Made by a program: the position numbers and the translations under genes. A stretch of DNA of 64,000 bases from JBEEJZ01 sp041168905 (lineage in GTDB: Bacteria > Pseudomonadota > Gammaproteobacteria > Burkholderiales > Burkholderiaceae_C): positions 30,900-94,899 of the forward strand of contig JBEEJZ010000257.1 in assembly GCA_041168905.1 (NCBI GenBank). The letters are read 5' to 3'. Positions 52,645 through 60,946 of this stretch are shown here, in pieces. Position 1 is the stretch's first letter. Each line of letters begins with the position of its first letter. The notes under the pieces were generated by a model. It was not told where the DNA came from. It saw only the letters and a program-made list of their open reading frames with translations, and made no database searches.

Positions 52645-54303
52645 ATGCTTGAAGGATTCGTCCCTTTCCCCCCGGAGTACGCTGAGCGCTACCGGGCCCA
52701 GGGCTATTGGCAGGACCGTTCGCTGGCACAGGAGTTCGACGACGTGTTTCGTCGCTACGCCGACCGTGTGGCACTGATCGACGGCAACACCGTCTACACC
52801 TACGCCGAGCTCGACCGCACCAGCACCAACCTTGCGCTCAATTTGCTCGAGCTCGGTCTGCAGCCGCTGGACCGTGTTGTGCCCACACTGCCCAATGTGC
52901 ACGAGTTCGTGGTGCTGTACTTCGCCCTGCAGAAAATTGGCTGTATCCCCATCGCGGCACTTGTCACGCACCGCTACGCAGAGATCAGCCAGTTCGTAAA
53001 CCTTTCGGGTGCGACCACTTGCGTCTACCCCGAAACTGCGGGTGACTTCGCATTCGCGCCGGTCATTACCCGCGTTCAGGCTGAGAACCCGTTGCTTAAG
53101 TTCCGCATTGTGCTGGGCGAGGCGGGCGCGGGCGAGGTGTCGTTGCGTGATCTGATCAACCGGCCGGCCACACTGCCGGCCTCACGACTGGCCGACATCA
53201 AGATCGATCCAAGCGACCCTTGCATCTTTCAGCTTTCGGGTGGCACTACCGGCATCCCCAAGCTCATCCCCCGGACCAACAACGACTACGCCTACAACTC
53301 CAAGGCGGCCGCTGAGGTCACTGAAATCACAGCCGACTCGGTGCTGCTGTTGGTGCTGCCGATTGCGCACAACTTGCCGCTGGCTTGTCCGGGCATCCAG
53401 GGCTTCATGTTCAAGGGTGCGAAAGTCGTGCTGCATGGCAACACCCGTCCCGCCGAGATGTTTGCCTTGATTGAAAAGCACGGGGTGAGTCATCTCAAGG
53501 TCGTGCCCGCGCTGCTGATCCGCCTGATCAATGACCCAGCTGTCGATCACTTCAAATTGTCCAGCCTCAAGTTGATCCAGAGTGGTGGCCAACGTATGCA
53601 GCCCGAGGTACGGGCAAAGACCCGTGCGCTGATTCCTGGCGTGTTTGTGCAGGAGAACTTTGGCATGTCCGAAGGCACGCTGATGTTCGTGCGCGCCAGC
53701 GATCCCGAAGAAGTCAAGCTCGAAACCTGCGGTCGCCCGGTCTGCCCGGACGATGAGGTGCTGTTGCTCGACGACGAAGGCCGTGAAGTGCCAGACGGCG
53801 AGGTTGGCGAGTTCACCGTGCGCGGCCCCTACACGCTACGCGGCTACTTCGGCGTGCCCGAGTACAACGCGCGCCAGTTCACACCAGACGGTTTTTACCG
53901 GTCGGGCGACCTGATGCGTAAACACCCCAGTGGCAACTACGTGGTCGAAGGCCGCAAGAAAGATCTGATCAATCGGGGCGGAGAAAAGATCAGCGCCGAA
54001 GAGGTGGAGAACCTGATCCTCATGCACCCCTCGGTACAGAACGTGGCCTGTGTGCCCATGCCAGACGCAGCCATGGGCGAAAAAATGTGCGCCTTTGTGA
54101 TCCTCAAGCAGGGCCAAACGCTGAATCTAAAGGAGTTGGTGGGCTTTCTGCTGACCAAGGAAATCGCCAAGTTCAAATTACCTGAGCGTCTGGAGGCCTT
54201 GCCGGACTTCCCGGTCTCGACCTTCGGCAAGGTGTCCAAGAAGGCACTGGGTGAACTCGTTGCCCAGAAGCTCCTTGCGGAACAGACCGCTACCGCCCAC
54301 TGA
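52645..54303 (+). CDS. Aryl-acid-type AMP-dependent acid-CoA/AMP ligase
   Basis: 552 residues of the ANL superfamily. The P-loop-like FQLSGGTTGIPKLIPRT is near residue 195, with QENFGMSEGTL, YRSGDLMRKHPSG and GRKKDLINRGGEKISAEEVE; the catalytic Lys is in FGKVSKKAL. The opening (RAQGYWQDRSLAQEF) resembles EntE/DhbE aryl-acid adenylating enzymes more than long-chain ligases. Without a siderophore carrier nearby, and beside beta-oxidation genes, formation of an aryl- or cycloalkyl-CoA thioester is the likely role. AAGGAGGCTCATC precedes the start. Confidence 0.88.
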   Translation: MLEGFVPFPPEYAERYRAQGYWQDRSLAQEFDDVFRRYADRVALIDGNTVYTYAELDRTSTNLALNLLELGLQPLDRVVPTLPNVHEFVVLYFALQKIGCIPIAALVTHRYAEISQFVNLSGATTCVYPETAGDFAFAPVITRVQAENPLLKFRIVLGEAGAGEVSLRDLINRPATLPASRLADIKIDPSDPCIFQLSGGTTGIPKLIPRTNNDYAYNSKAAAEVTEITADSVLLLVLPIAHNLPLACPGIQGFMFKGAKVVLHGNTRPAEMFALIEKHGVSHLKVVPALLIRLINDPAVDHFKLSSLKLIQSGGQRMQPEVRAKTRALIPGVFVQENFGMSEGTLMFVRASDPEEVKLETCGRPVCPDDEVLLLDDEGREVPDGEVGEFTVRGPYTLRGYFGVPEYNARQFTPDGFYRSGDLMRKHPSGNYVVEGRKKDLINRGGEKISAEEVENLILMHPSVQNVACVPMPDAAMGEKMCAFVILKQGQTLNLKELVGFLLTKEIAKFKLPERLEALPDFPVSTFGKVSKKALGELVAQKLLAEQTATAH

Positions 54304-54326
54304 CCCCACACAGAAAGTTAAACACC

Positions 54327-55169
54327 ATGCGCATCATTGACCTGCACTGTTACCCCGGCACGCCCACCTGGATTGAATCCCAAGGCCCCTACCCGGCTGA
54401 GCTGGCCCGTTACTGGAAACGTGATTGGGTGGGCAAGGCCGAAGATGATGTGGTGGCCGAGTTCACTGAAGCTGGAGTCGAGGCTTGCCTGGTCGCGCTC
54501 GACCTGGAGACCACCGTCGCGGCCCCGCCCTGCACCAACGAGTACGTGCATGGCATGTGGAAGCGCCATCCCCAGCGCATCATCCAGTGCTGGGGCGCGG
54601 TGGAGCCGGCCAAGGGGGAGATCGCGATGATCCAGGCCCGCAAGGCGATCAAGGAGCTGGGCTTTATCGGCTTTCACTTTCATCCCATCATGCAGCACTT
54701 CGCGGTGAGTGACCGGCGCTACTACCCGCTGTTTGAAGAGATCAATGCGATGGGCGCGGCAGTGATGGTGGACGTGGGCACGACCGGCATGGGCGCCGGT
54801 ATGCCCGGTGGTAACGGTGCGCTGGTGCGCCACGCCCACCCTGAACACATCGATCAGCTTGCGGCTGATTTCCCAAACCTGAAAATCATCATGGCTCACC
54901 CTGGCTGGCCTTGGGTGGACGAGACCACGGCCGTTGCACTGCACAAGGGCAATGTCTACTGGGAGATGTCGGGCTGGGCGCCCAAGTACTTCCCGGGCAA
55001 CCTGAAGGTGGACATTCGTGGCCGCCTGCAGGACAAGATCATGTTCGGCAGCGACTACCCCAGCCTGCCCTACGAACGCATCCTGCGCGAGTGGGATGAG
55101 CTGGGCTACAAGCCCGAAGTGATGGAAAAAATCATGCACGGGAACGCTGAAAGGGTGCTGGGCTTGTGA
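54327..55169 (+). CDS. Amidohydrolase-2 family metal-dependent hydrolase
   Basis: 280 residues of the ACMSD-like amidohydrolase-2 family. Seen: MRIIDLHCYPGTP, GFHFHPIMQHF, IMAHPGWPWVDE, and FGSDYPSLPYERI. The first metal motif, usually HxH, reads HCY, so one conventional ligand is missing while the later His and Asp are kept. Relatives include CouO-type 4-hydroxyphenyl-beta-ketoacyl-CoA hydrolases and decarboxylases. Hydrolytic C-C cleavage of a beta-keto acyl-CoA is a reasonable but unproven role. It lies 23 bases after the ligase. Confidence 0.83.
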   Translation: MRIIDLHCYPGTPTWIESQGPYPAELARYWKRDWVGKAEDDVVAEFTEAGVEACLVALDLETTVAAPPCTNEYVHGMWKRHPQRIIQCWGAVEPAKGEIAMIQARKAIKELGFIGFHFHPIMQHFAVSDRRYYPLFEEINAMGAAVMVDVGTTGMGAGMPGGNGALVRHAHPEHIDQLAADFPNLKIIMAHPGWPWVDETTAVALHKGNVYWEMSGWAPKYFPGNLKVDIRGRLQDKIMFGSDYPSLPYERILREWDELGYKPEVMEKIMHGNAERVLGL

Positions 55170-55171
55170 GC

Positions 55172-56386
55172 ATGAATGCCTACCTCTGCGATGGCGTGCG
55201 AACGCCAATCGGGCGCTATGGTGGTGCCCTGTCGGGTGTGCGTACGGACGACCTCGGAGCCAGTGTGATTCGTGCCTTGATGGCACGGCATCCCACACTC
55301 GACCCTGTGCAAATCGACGAGCTGGTCTACGGCTGCGTCAACCAGGCCGGCGAGGACAACCGCAACGTGGCCCGCATGAGCGCGCTGCTGGCGGGCCTGC
55401 CGGTAGAGGTGCCTGCGGTGACGGTCAACCGCCTTTGCGCTTCAGGCCTGGAAGCGGTGGCCCAGGCCGCCCGCGCACTGCACGCTGGCCAAGCCCAGCT
55501 GGCCATTGCGGGTGGTGTGGAAAGCATGAGCCGCGCACCTTTGGTGATGCCCAAGCCCACCGCAGCGTTTTCTCGCCATGCCGAAATTCACGACTCCACC
55601 ATTGGTTGGCGGTTTGTGAATCCGCGCATGGCGCAATTACATGGCATCGACGCCATGGGTGAGACGGCCGAGAACGTGGCTCAGGAACACGGTATTTCCC
55701 GTGCTGATCAGGACGCGTTTGCGATACGCAGCCAGCAGCGCGCACTGGCCGCCATGCGCTCTGGCCTGCTGGACCAGGAGATCGTTCCGGTAGAGGTGCC
55801 TGGTCGTAAAGGTTCCGTCACGTGGGTGAGCGAAGACGAGCACCCACGCGCCGACACCACGATCGATAGCCTGGCCGTGCTCAAACCCGCCTTCAGAAAA
55901 GACGGCACCGTCACAGCAGGCAACTCGTCGGGGGTGAACGACGGCGCTGCTGCTCTGCTGCTTGCTAATGAAGCGGCGGTGCAGCTTTACGGTCTGCGTC
56001 CTTTGGCCCGTATCGTGGGCTATGCGAGCGCAGGCATTGCCCCCCGCGTCATGGGTTTCGGCCCGGTGCCTGCAGTGCACAAGCTGCTGGCGCAGACCGG
56101 GCTGCGGGTCAGCGAGTTTGATGTGGTCGAACTCAACGAGGCCTTCGCGGCTCAGGGTCTGGCCGTGACGCGTGCCCTCGGTCTGTCCGACGACGCACCT
56201 CATGTGAACCCCAACGGCGGTGCTATTGCCTTTGGCCACCCTCTGGGCATGAGCGGCGCGCGCCTGGTGCTTACCGCTGCGCGTCAGTTGCAACGTACGG
56301 GTGGCCGTTACGGCCTGGTGACCATGTGTGTGGGTGTCGGCCAGGGCGTGGCGATGGCCATTGAACGAATGGAAGAAACCGCATGA
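55172..56386 (+). CDS. Thiolase, beta-ketoadipyl-CoA thiolase-like
   Basis: 404 residues closest in sequence feel to PcaF/PaaJ (MNAYLCDGVRTPIGRYGGAL). The nucleophilic Cys89 lies in VNRLCASGLEA, with NGGAIAFGHPLGMSGAR and the second active Cys in CVGVGQG. It would cleave a 3-ketoacyl-CoA with CoA. A GTG six bases upstream overlaps the amidohydrolase stop and is an alternative start. The following crotonase overlaps by four bases (ATGA). Whether it serves this operon, the paa pathway as PaaJ, or both is open. Confidence 0.9.
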   Translation: MNAYLCDGVRTPIGRYGGALSGVRTDDLGASVIRALMARHPTLDPVQIDELVYGCVNQAGEDNRNVARMSALLAGLPVEVPAVTVNRLCASGLEAVAQAARALHAGQAQLAIAGGVESMSRAPLVMPKPTAAFSRHAEIHDSTIGWRFVNPRMAQLHGIDAMGETAENVAQEHGISRADQDAFAIRSQQRALAAMRSGLLDQEIVPVEVPGRKGSVTWVSEDEHPRADTTIDSLAVLKPAFRKDGTVTAGNSSGVNDGAAALLLANEAAVQLYGLRPLARIVGYASAGIAPRVMGFGPVPAVHKLLAQTGLRVSEFDVVELNEAFAAQGLAVTRALGLSDDAPHVNPNGGAIAFGHPLGMSGARLVLTAARQLQRTGGRYGLVTMCVGVGQGVAMAIERMEETA

Positions 56387-57189
56387 ACTCTCCCTTGTTG
56401 GTCACGAAGCAGGGCAATATTGCCCTGATCACCCTCAACCGTCCTGATACTCGCAATGCACTTAGCGGCGAGGACATGTTCGCGGCCTTTGAGTCGCTGG
56501 TTGAGGAGCTCAATACTGACCTCACCGTGCGCGCGGCCATATTGACAGGTTCTGGTACTGCTTTTTGCTCGGGCGGTAATGTCGCCGAGATGCGCGACCG
56601 CACGGGTATGTTTGCAGGCACGCCCGAAGAGATCACCGTGCGCTATCGCCAAGGCATACAGCGTATTCCGAGGGCGCTTGCCCGGCTGCAGGTTCCGTTG
56701 ATCGCTGCCGTCAACGGGCCGGCCATCGGTGCGGGCAACGACCTGGCTTGCATGTGCGACCTGCGCATCGCCTCCGATACGGCGCGTTTTGCCGAGAGCT
56801 TTGTCAAGGTCGGCATCATCCCGGGCGACGGGGGCTGCTGGCTGTTGCCACGCGTGATCGGTCATGCGCGAGCTGCCGAGATGGCGCTCACGGGTGATGC
56901 CATCGACGCAAATGAGGCATTGCGCATCGGCTTGGTCTCGCGTGTGGTCGCGCCGGACGAACTGGTACCCGAGGCACTGCGTCTGGCAGGTCGAATCGCT
57001 GCCAATCCGCCGCAGGTGCTGCGCTGGACCAAGCAGCTGCTGCAGCAGGCACGCACCGGTACGCTGGATGAAGCCCTGGATGCCGCGGGGCGCCTACAAG
57101 GCTTGGCCCATCACACGGCAGACCACGCTGAAGCTGTCGCGGCATTTTTCGAAAAACGTACGCCGGTGTTCACGGGCAGCGCGTCATGA
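56383..57189 (+). CDS. Crotonase-superfamily protein lacking hydratase glutamates
   Basis: 268 residues of the crotonase fold (LNRPDTRNALSGEDM, FCSGGNVAEM, NGPAIGAGNDLACMCDLRIAS, IIPGDGG). Hydratases carry a Glu in GGGCELA and another in FxxPE; here these read GAGNDLA and ESFVKVG, so neither catalytic Glu is present, while an Asp occurs in PGDGG. This points to an isomerase or hydrolase activity rather than plain hydration. Coupled by ATGA overlaps to the thiolase and to the next crotonase. Confidence 0.87.
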   Translation: MNSPLLVTKQGNIALITLNRPDTRNALSGEDMFAAFESLVEELNTDLTVRAAILTGSGTAFCSGGNVAEMRDRTGMFAGTPEEITVRYRQGIQRIPRALARLQVPLIAAVNGPAIGAGNDLACMCDLRIASDTARFAESFVKVGIIPGDGGCWLLPRVIGHARAAEMALTGDAIDANEALRIGLVSRVVAPDELVPEALRLAGRIAANPPQVLRWTKQLLQQARTGTLDEALDAAGRLQGLAHHTADHAEAVAAFFEKRTPVFTGSAS

Positions 57190-57983
57190 GCATCGATCCC
57201 ACACAGAGGGTGCTGCTGGAAGATCATCCCAGCCCGGGCGTCGTCGTGCTGCGACTGAACCGGCCCGAGGTACTGAACGCCTTGAACCTGGCCTTGCGGC
57301 GGGCGCTGGCCGAGGCCTTTCGGCGCCTGGATGCCGACCCGGCTGTGCGCGTGGTCGTGCTGGCGGGAGGCGCCAAGGCGTTCTGCGCTGGCGCTGATCT
57401 TGGCGAGTACGTGGACGCGACGCCGATCGATTTGCTGCACCGACGGCACGATCTGCTTTGGGGCGCCATCGCTGCGTGCCGCAAGCCAGTCATTGCTGCT
57501 GTTCGGGGCCACGCTCTGGGCGGCGGATGCGAACTTGCACTGCATGCCGACCTGATCCTGGCTGGGCACAGCGCACATTTTGGTCAACCAGAGGTCAAGG
57601 TTGGCATCATGCCTGGCGGAGGGGCGACCCAGCGTCTGACGCGTGCCTTGGGCAAGTTCGGCGCAATGAAGATGCTGCTCCTGGGTGAGCCGATCGACGC
57701 AGCAACAGCTGCACGTTGTGGCTTGGTAGCAGAGGTTCATGGCGACGATGCCGTGGAGCAGGAAGCGCTGGCGATGGCTGAGCGCTTGTGCGCGTTGCCA
57801 GCGGTTGCGCTGCGCCTCATCAAGGAGTCTGTGCTGATGGCGATGGAAACACCGCTTTCGGCGGGGCTTGAATTTGAGCGAAATGCCTTTCAAACCGCAT
57901 TCGCAAGCGCTGACAAAACCGAGGGAATGCTCGCCCGCTTAGACAAGCGGTCTGCAAATTTCAACGCAAATCACCCCGGTTGA
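57186..57983 (+). CDS. Enoyl-CoA hydratase
   Basis: 265 residues. It has the canonical oxyanion and catalytic segments FCAGADLGEY, GHALGGGCELALHAD (first Glu) and FGQPEVKVGIMPGGG (second Glu), as in PaaF/FadB-type hydratases. It would add water to a trans-2-enoyl-CoA. Last gene of the operon; its end overlaps the convergent GNAT toxin by 13 bases. The pairing with an atypical crotonase suggests two different steps. Confidence 0.9.
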   Translation: MSIDPTQRVLLEDHPSPGVVVLRLNRPEVLNALNLALRRALAEAFRRLDADPAVRVVVLAGGAKAFCAGADLGEYVDATPIDLLHRRHDLLWGAIAACRKPVIAAVRGHALGGGCELALHADLILAGHSAHFGQPEVKVGIMPGGGATQRLTRALGKFGAMKMLLLGEPIDAATAARCGLVAEVHGDDAVEQEALAMAERLCALPAVALRLIKESVLMAMETPLSAGLEFERNAFQTAFASADKTEGMLARLDKRSANFNANHPG

Positions 57984-58534
57984 CTTGCAGCGTCGTAACC
58001 ATAGGCCACGGCCATGATGTTGCTTAGCTGCTGGCTGTTTTCAAGCTTTAGCGGTTTCAGGCGCAGCATCAGCGTCATGGGATGCAGAGTGGATGCCTGA
58101 AAACCGTAGTGTTCATAAAACAGCTTTGCCCGGTCGTTGAGTGCGTGGACCAACAAGGCCCGCACACCAGCGTTCTGTGACACCGCAAGCGCACGTTGAA
58201 CCGCATCTTGAAGCAGCGCAGCCCCGAGCTTGATGCCTTGGGCACGGCGGTCGATGGCAAGTCTGGCTAGCACCAGCACCGGGATGGGGTCGGGCATGTT
58301 CCGCCGTATTCCACTTATGGCCATTTGGTGTGAGACAGCACCAGCTGCCATGGCGTAGTACCCGACGGCATGATGGTCATCATCTACGACCACAAATGTG
58401 CGGCTTGCTCCGCTAAGTTGATTGGCCAGTGCCCGGCGCTTGAGCCAATCATCCAGACTCGCCTCCCCGCATGAGAACTCCGCCAGACGATGGACTGCTG
58501 CGAGAGCTTGAGGTGCGCTCAGTTGCAAGCTCAT
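57971..58534 (-). CDS. GNAT-family toxin, TacT-like
   Basis: 187 residues of the GNAT fold, with acetyl-CoA-binding region VLVLARLAIDRRAQGIKLGAALL and the catalytic Tyr in KLFYEHYGF. TacT/AtaT-type toxins acetylate aminoacyl-tRNAs and stop translation. The start overlaps the antitoxin stop by four bases, confirming a toxin-antitoxin pair. The C-terminal ~30 residues (LKLENSQQLSNIMAVAYGY) extend beyond typical TacT and run into the convergent hydratase gene. Confidence 0.87.
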   Translation of the reverse strand: MSLQLSAPQALAAVHRLAEFSCGEASLDDWLKRRALANQLSGASRTFVVVDDDHHAVGYYAMAAGAVSHQMAISGIRRNMPDPIPVLVLARLAIDRRAQGIKLGAALLQDAVQRALAVSQNAGVRALLVHALNDRAKLFYEHYGFQASTLHPMTLMLRLKPLKLENSQQLSNIMAVAYGYDAASQPG

Positions 58535-58803
58535 GTCGTACCGTTACTCCAGGGCGCTTTCACCGCCATCAGGCGCTCAAGGCCTGCGCTGGAGCCGGGT
58601 GGTGCATCCAGCATGGCGGTGAACTGCATGAACTTCTCTGCGTCCAGTTTGAAAAAGACCTGATCCAGCACCACAGACTGAGCACGATCGCAGGCTGCTT
58701 CAAGCATGAAATCCGAGCGGTTTTTGCCCAGCAGACTGGCAGCGTGGTCGATCAGGTCACGTTGCTCTGGCAAGGCTCTTAGGTTGATCGCGGCATCACG
58801 CAT
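58531..58803 (-). CDS. DUF1778 antitoxin, TacA-like
   Basis: 90 residues of the DUF1778 family. The N-terminal ribbon-helix-helix (AINLRALPEQRDLIDHAASLLGKNRSDFMLEAA, in order) binds DNA and dimerises; the C-terminal part (VFFKLDAEKFMQFTAMLDAPP) wraps the GNAT toxin. It neutralises the toxin and represses its own promoter. A perfect 13-bp palindrome lies about 30 bases upstream of the start. Confidence 0.9.
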   Translation of the reverse strand: MRDAAINLRALPEQRDLIDHAASLLGKNRSDFMLEAACDRAQSVVLDQVFFKLDAEKFMQFTAMLDAPPGSSAGLERLMAVKAPWSNGTT

Positions 58804-58834
58804 GGGTTACTCCTCGTTCGTATACAGGGTAGAT

Positions 58835-58847
58835 ACACAAATTGTGT
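58835..58847. promoter_or_regulatory. Candidate TacA operator
   Basis: ACACAA-A-TTGTGT is a perfect palindrome in the promoter region of the toxin-antitoxin pair. GTATAC and GATACAC repeats lie just beside it. A ribbon-helix-helix antitoxin such as TacA would be expected to bind here. Confidence 0.55.
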
Positions 58848-59162
58848 GGTGCAGTGTAGCTGTTGTCAATACGAATTCGGATAAGTGTTTGCATTACAGG
58901 CCTCGCGCGTTGCCCTCGTGGGCAGACTTGGCCATGCGACCGTCTGTTCCTAGCCCAAAAGCATCACACCAAATCAAAGCAATTTAGAAAATCTGTATCG
59001 CATTCAAGGTGACGGACACGAGGGCGTGGATTGGTCTCTGAGGCATCAGGGTAAACCCTTAAATTACTGAAAAATATCAGAAATTCGGCCAAAAATGTTT
59101 GGACTATGGCGTCAGATGGTGATGAATTGCTTGCCACGAAACCCGTCAACGTGATACAGTTT
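58848..59162. other. Intergenic stretch between toxin-antitoxin pair and paaN promoter
   Basis: About 300 bases with no supported gene; moderately AT-rich from 58975. Both strands were read for tRNA-like, repeat or regulatory patterns and nothing reliable was seen before the paaN promoter elements. Confidence 0.4.
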
Positions 59163-59192
59163 TTGACGTTTTTCTGCAAATTGTGTAATTTG
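59163..59192 (+). promoter_or_regulatory. Candidate paaN promoter with palindrome
   Basis: TTGACG (59163-59168) and TGTAAT (59184-59189, spacing 15) could form a promoter. The -10 overlaps a perfect interrupted palindrome CAAATT-GTGT-AATTTG (59177-59192), a candidate operator for a phenylacetate regulator. Spacing is suboptimal, so the hexamer choice is tentative. Confidence 0.4.
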
Positions 59193-59209
59193 TGGATGTT
59201 CTGTTGGCT

Positions 59210-59223
59210 TTGATCTCGATCAA
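59210..59223. promoter_or_regulatory. Perfect FNR/Anr-type box upstream of paaN
   Basis: TTGATCTCGATCAA is an exact TTGAT-N4-ATCAA. It ends 27 bases before the paaN ATG and lies downstream of the candidate -10, a position that favours repression rather than activation. Confidence 0.65.
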
Positions 59224-59250
59224 GCTTTTCCGTTTATCCCTGGAGATTCC

Positions 59251-60918
59251 ATGTCCCACCCTCTGCTCGCCAAGCACCAAGCCACCCTGGATGGCGCCCT
59301 CAACGCCATTGCCACCCGTGGCTATTGGTCGGCCTACAGCGAAATGCCCAGCCCCCGCGTGTATGGTGAAACAGCGGCAGACGACGGCAAGCGGGCCTAT
59401 GAAGCGCACCTGGGCCAGAACTTCGAGCTGGGCCAACCCGGCCAGACCGCTTGGGGCGGCGCCGAGGCCTCGCCCTACGGCGTGCCCTTGAATGTGCGTT
59501 ACCCCCTGTGCGACCACGAAGTGCTGGTTGCTGCTGGGCAGGCTGCCATGGCGGGCTGGCAGGCGGCTGGCGCAACGGGGCGCACCGGCATCTGCCTGGA
59601 GATGCTGGACCGCCTGAACAAGCAGACCTTTGAAATTGCCCACGCCGTGATGATGACCACCGGCCAGGGCTGGATGATGGCCTTCCAAGCCGGTGGCCCG
59701 CATGCGCAGGACCGGGGCCTGGAGGCCGTGGCCTATGCCTGGCGCGAGCAAAGCTTTGTGCCAGCCGAGGCCACCTGGGAAAAGCCCCAGGGCAAAAATC
59801 CGCCCTTGGTCATGAAGAAGCACTTTGAAGTGGTGGGTCGTGGCGTGGGCCTGGTGGTGGGCTGCGGCACTTTCCCCACCTGGAACACCTATCCCGGCCT
59901 GTTTGCCGCGCTGGCCACGGGCAATGCGGTCATCGTCAAACCGCACAGCAATGCCATCCTGCCCGCCGCCATCACCGTGCGCACCCTGCGCGCTGTGTTG
60001 GCCGAAAACGGCATCGACCCCAACCTGGTCACCCTGTGTGTGACCGACCAGCGCGCCACCACCCAGGCGCTGGCCACGCACCCGGCAGTCAAGTCGGTCG
60101 ACTTCACCGGCAGCAATGTGTTTGGCCAGTGGCTCATTGATCACTGCAAGCAGGCACAGGTGTATGCCGAGCTGGCCGGTGTGAACAACATCGTGATCGA
60201 CTCCACCCAAGCCTACAAAGCCATGCTGGGCAACCTGGCGTTCACGCTTTCGCTGTACTCGGGCCAGATGTGCACCACCAGCCAGGCCATCATCGTGCCG
60301 GCGGGTGGCATCGCCACCGACGAAGGCCACAAGAGCTACGACGAGGTCTGTGCCGACTTGGCCAAGGCGGTGGAGCGTTTCCTGAGCAAGCCCGAAGTGG
60401 CCTGCGCCGTGCTGGGGGCAATTCAGTCCGACGCCACCAACGACCGCGTGAACCTGGCCAACAGCGGGCAGCTGGGCCGCGTGGTGCTGGCTTCGCAAAC
60501 CCTGAGCAACCCCGAATACCCCGCCGCCAAAGTCCGCACCCCGGTGCTGCTGGCTTGCGATGAGTCTGACGAAGCTGCCTACATGGAAGAGCGCTTTGGC
60601 CCCATCAGCTTTGTCGTGAAGGCGGCAGACACGGCGGCAGCGATTGCATTGTCCGAACGCATCGTCAGCACCCACGGTGCACTGACGGTGGGCCTGTATT
60701 CCAGCAGCCAGGACGTGATCGACGCCATGACACAAGCCACCTGGCGCGGCAAGGTGGCCCTGTCCATCAACCTGACCAGCGGCGTGTTCGTTAACCAGTC
60801 GGCGGCGTATTCGGATTACCACGGCACCGGCGGCAACCCGGCGGCCAATGCCTCGTATGCGGACTCGGCCTTCGTGGCCAACCGCTTTCGCGTGGTGCAG
60901 CGCCGTTACCACGTTTAA
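59251..60918 (+). CDS. paaN: Phenylacetate degradation protein PaaN (aldehyde dehydrogenase type)
   Basis: 555 residues of the PaaN_2 aldehyde dehydrogenase group, with NAD-binding VGCGTFPTWNTYPG, catalytic Glu307 in YAELAGVNN and Cys341 in SGQMCTTSQ. It oxidises the ring-opened aldehyde formed from oxepin-CoA. E. coli PaaZ also has a MaoC-like hydratase domain for ring opening; this protein stops before it, so a separate hydratase must do that step. CTGGAGATTCC precedes the start. First gene of the paa operon here. Confidence 0.92.
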   Translation: MSHPLLAKHQATLDGALNAIATRGYWSAYSEMPSPRVYGETAADDGKRAYEAHLGQNFELGQPGQTAWGGAEASPYGVPLNVRYPLCDHEVLVAAGQAAMAGWQAAGATGRTGICLEMLDRLNKQTFEIAHAVMMTTGQGWMMAFQAGGPHAQDRGLEAVAYAWREQSFVPAEATWEKPQGKNPPLVMKKHFEVVGRGVGLVVGCGTFPTWNTYPGLFAALATGNAVIVKPHSNAILPAAITVRTLRAVLAENGIDPNLVTLCVTDQRATTQALATHPAVKSVDFTGSNVFGQWLIDHCKQAQVYAELAGVNNIVIDSTQAYKAMLGNLAFTLSLYSGQMCTTSQAIIVPAGGIATDEGHKSYDEVCADLAKAVERFLSKPEVACAVLGAIQSDATNDRVNLANSGQLGRVVLASQTLSNPEYPAAKVRTPVLLACDESDEAAYMEERFGPISFVVKAADTAAAIALSERIVSTHGALTVGLYSSSQDVIDAMTQATWRGKVALSINLTSGVFVNQSAAYSDYHGTGGNPAANASYADSAFVANRFRVVQRRYHV

Positions 60919-60946
60919 AACAGAACCCGCGCAAGAGGCACGCCCC

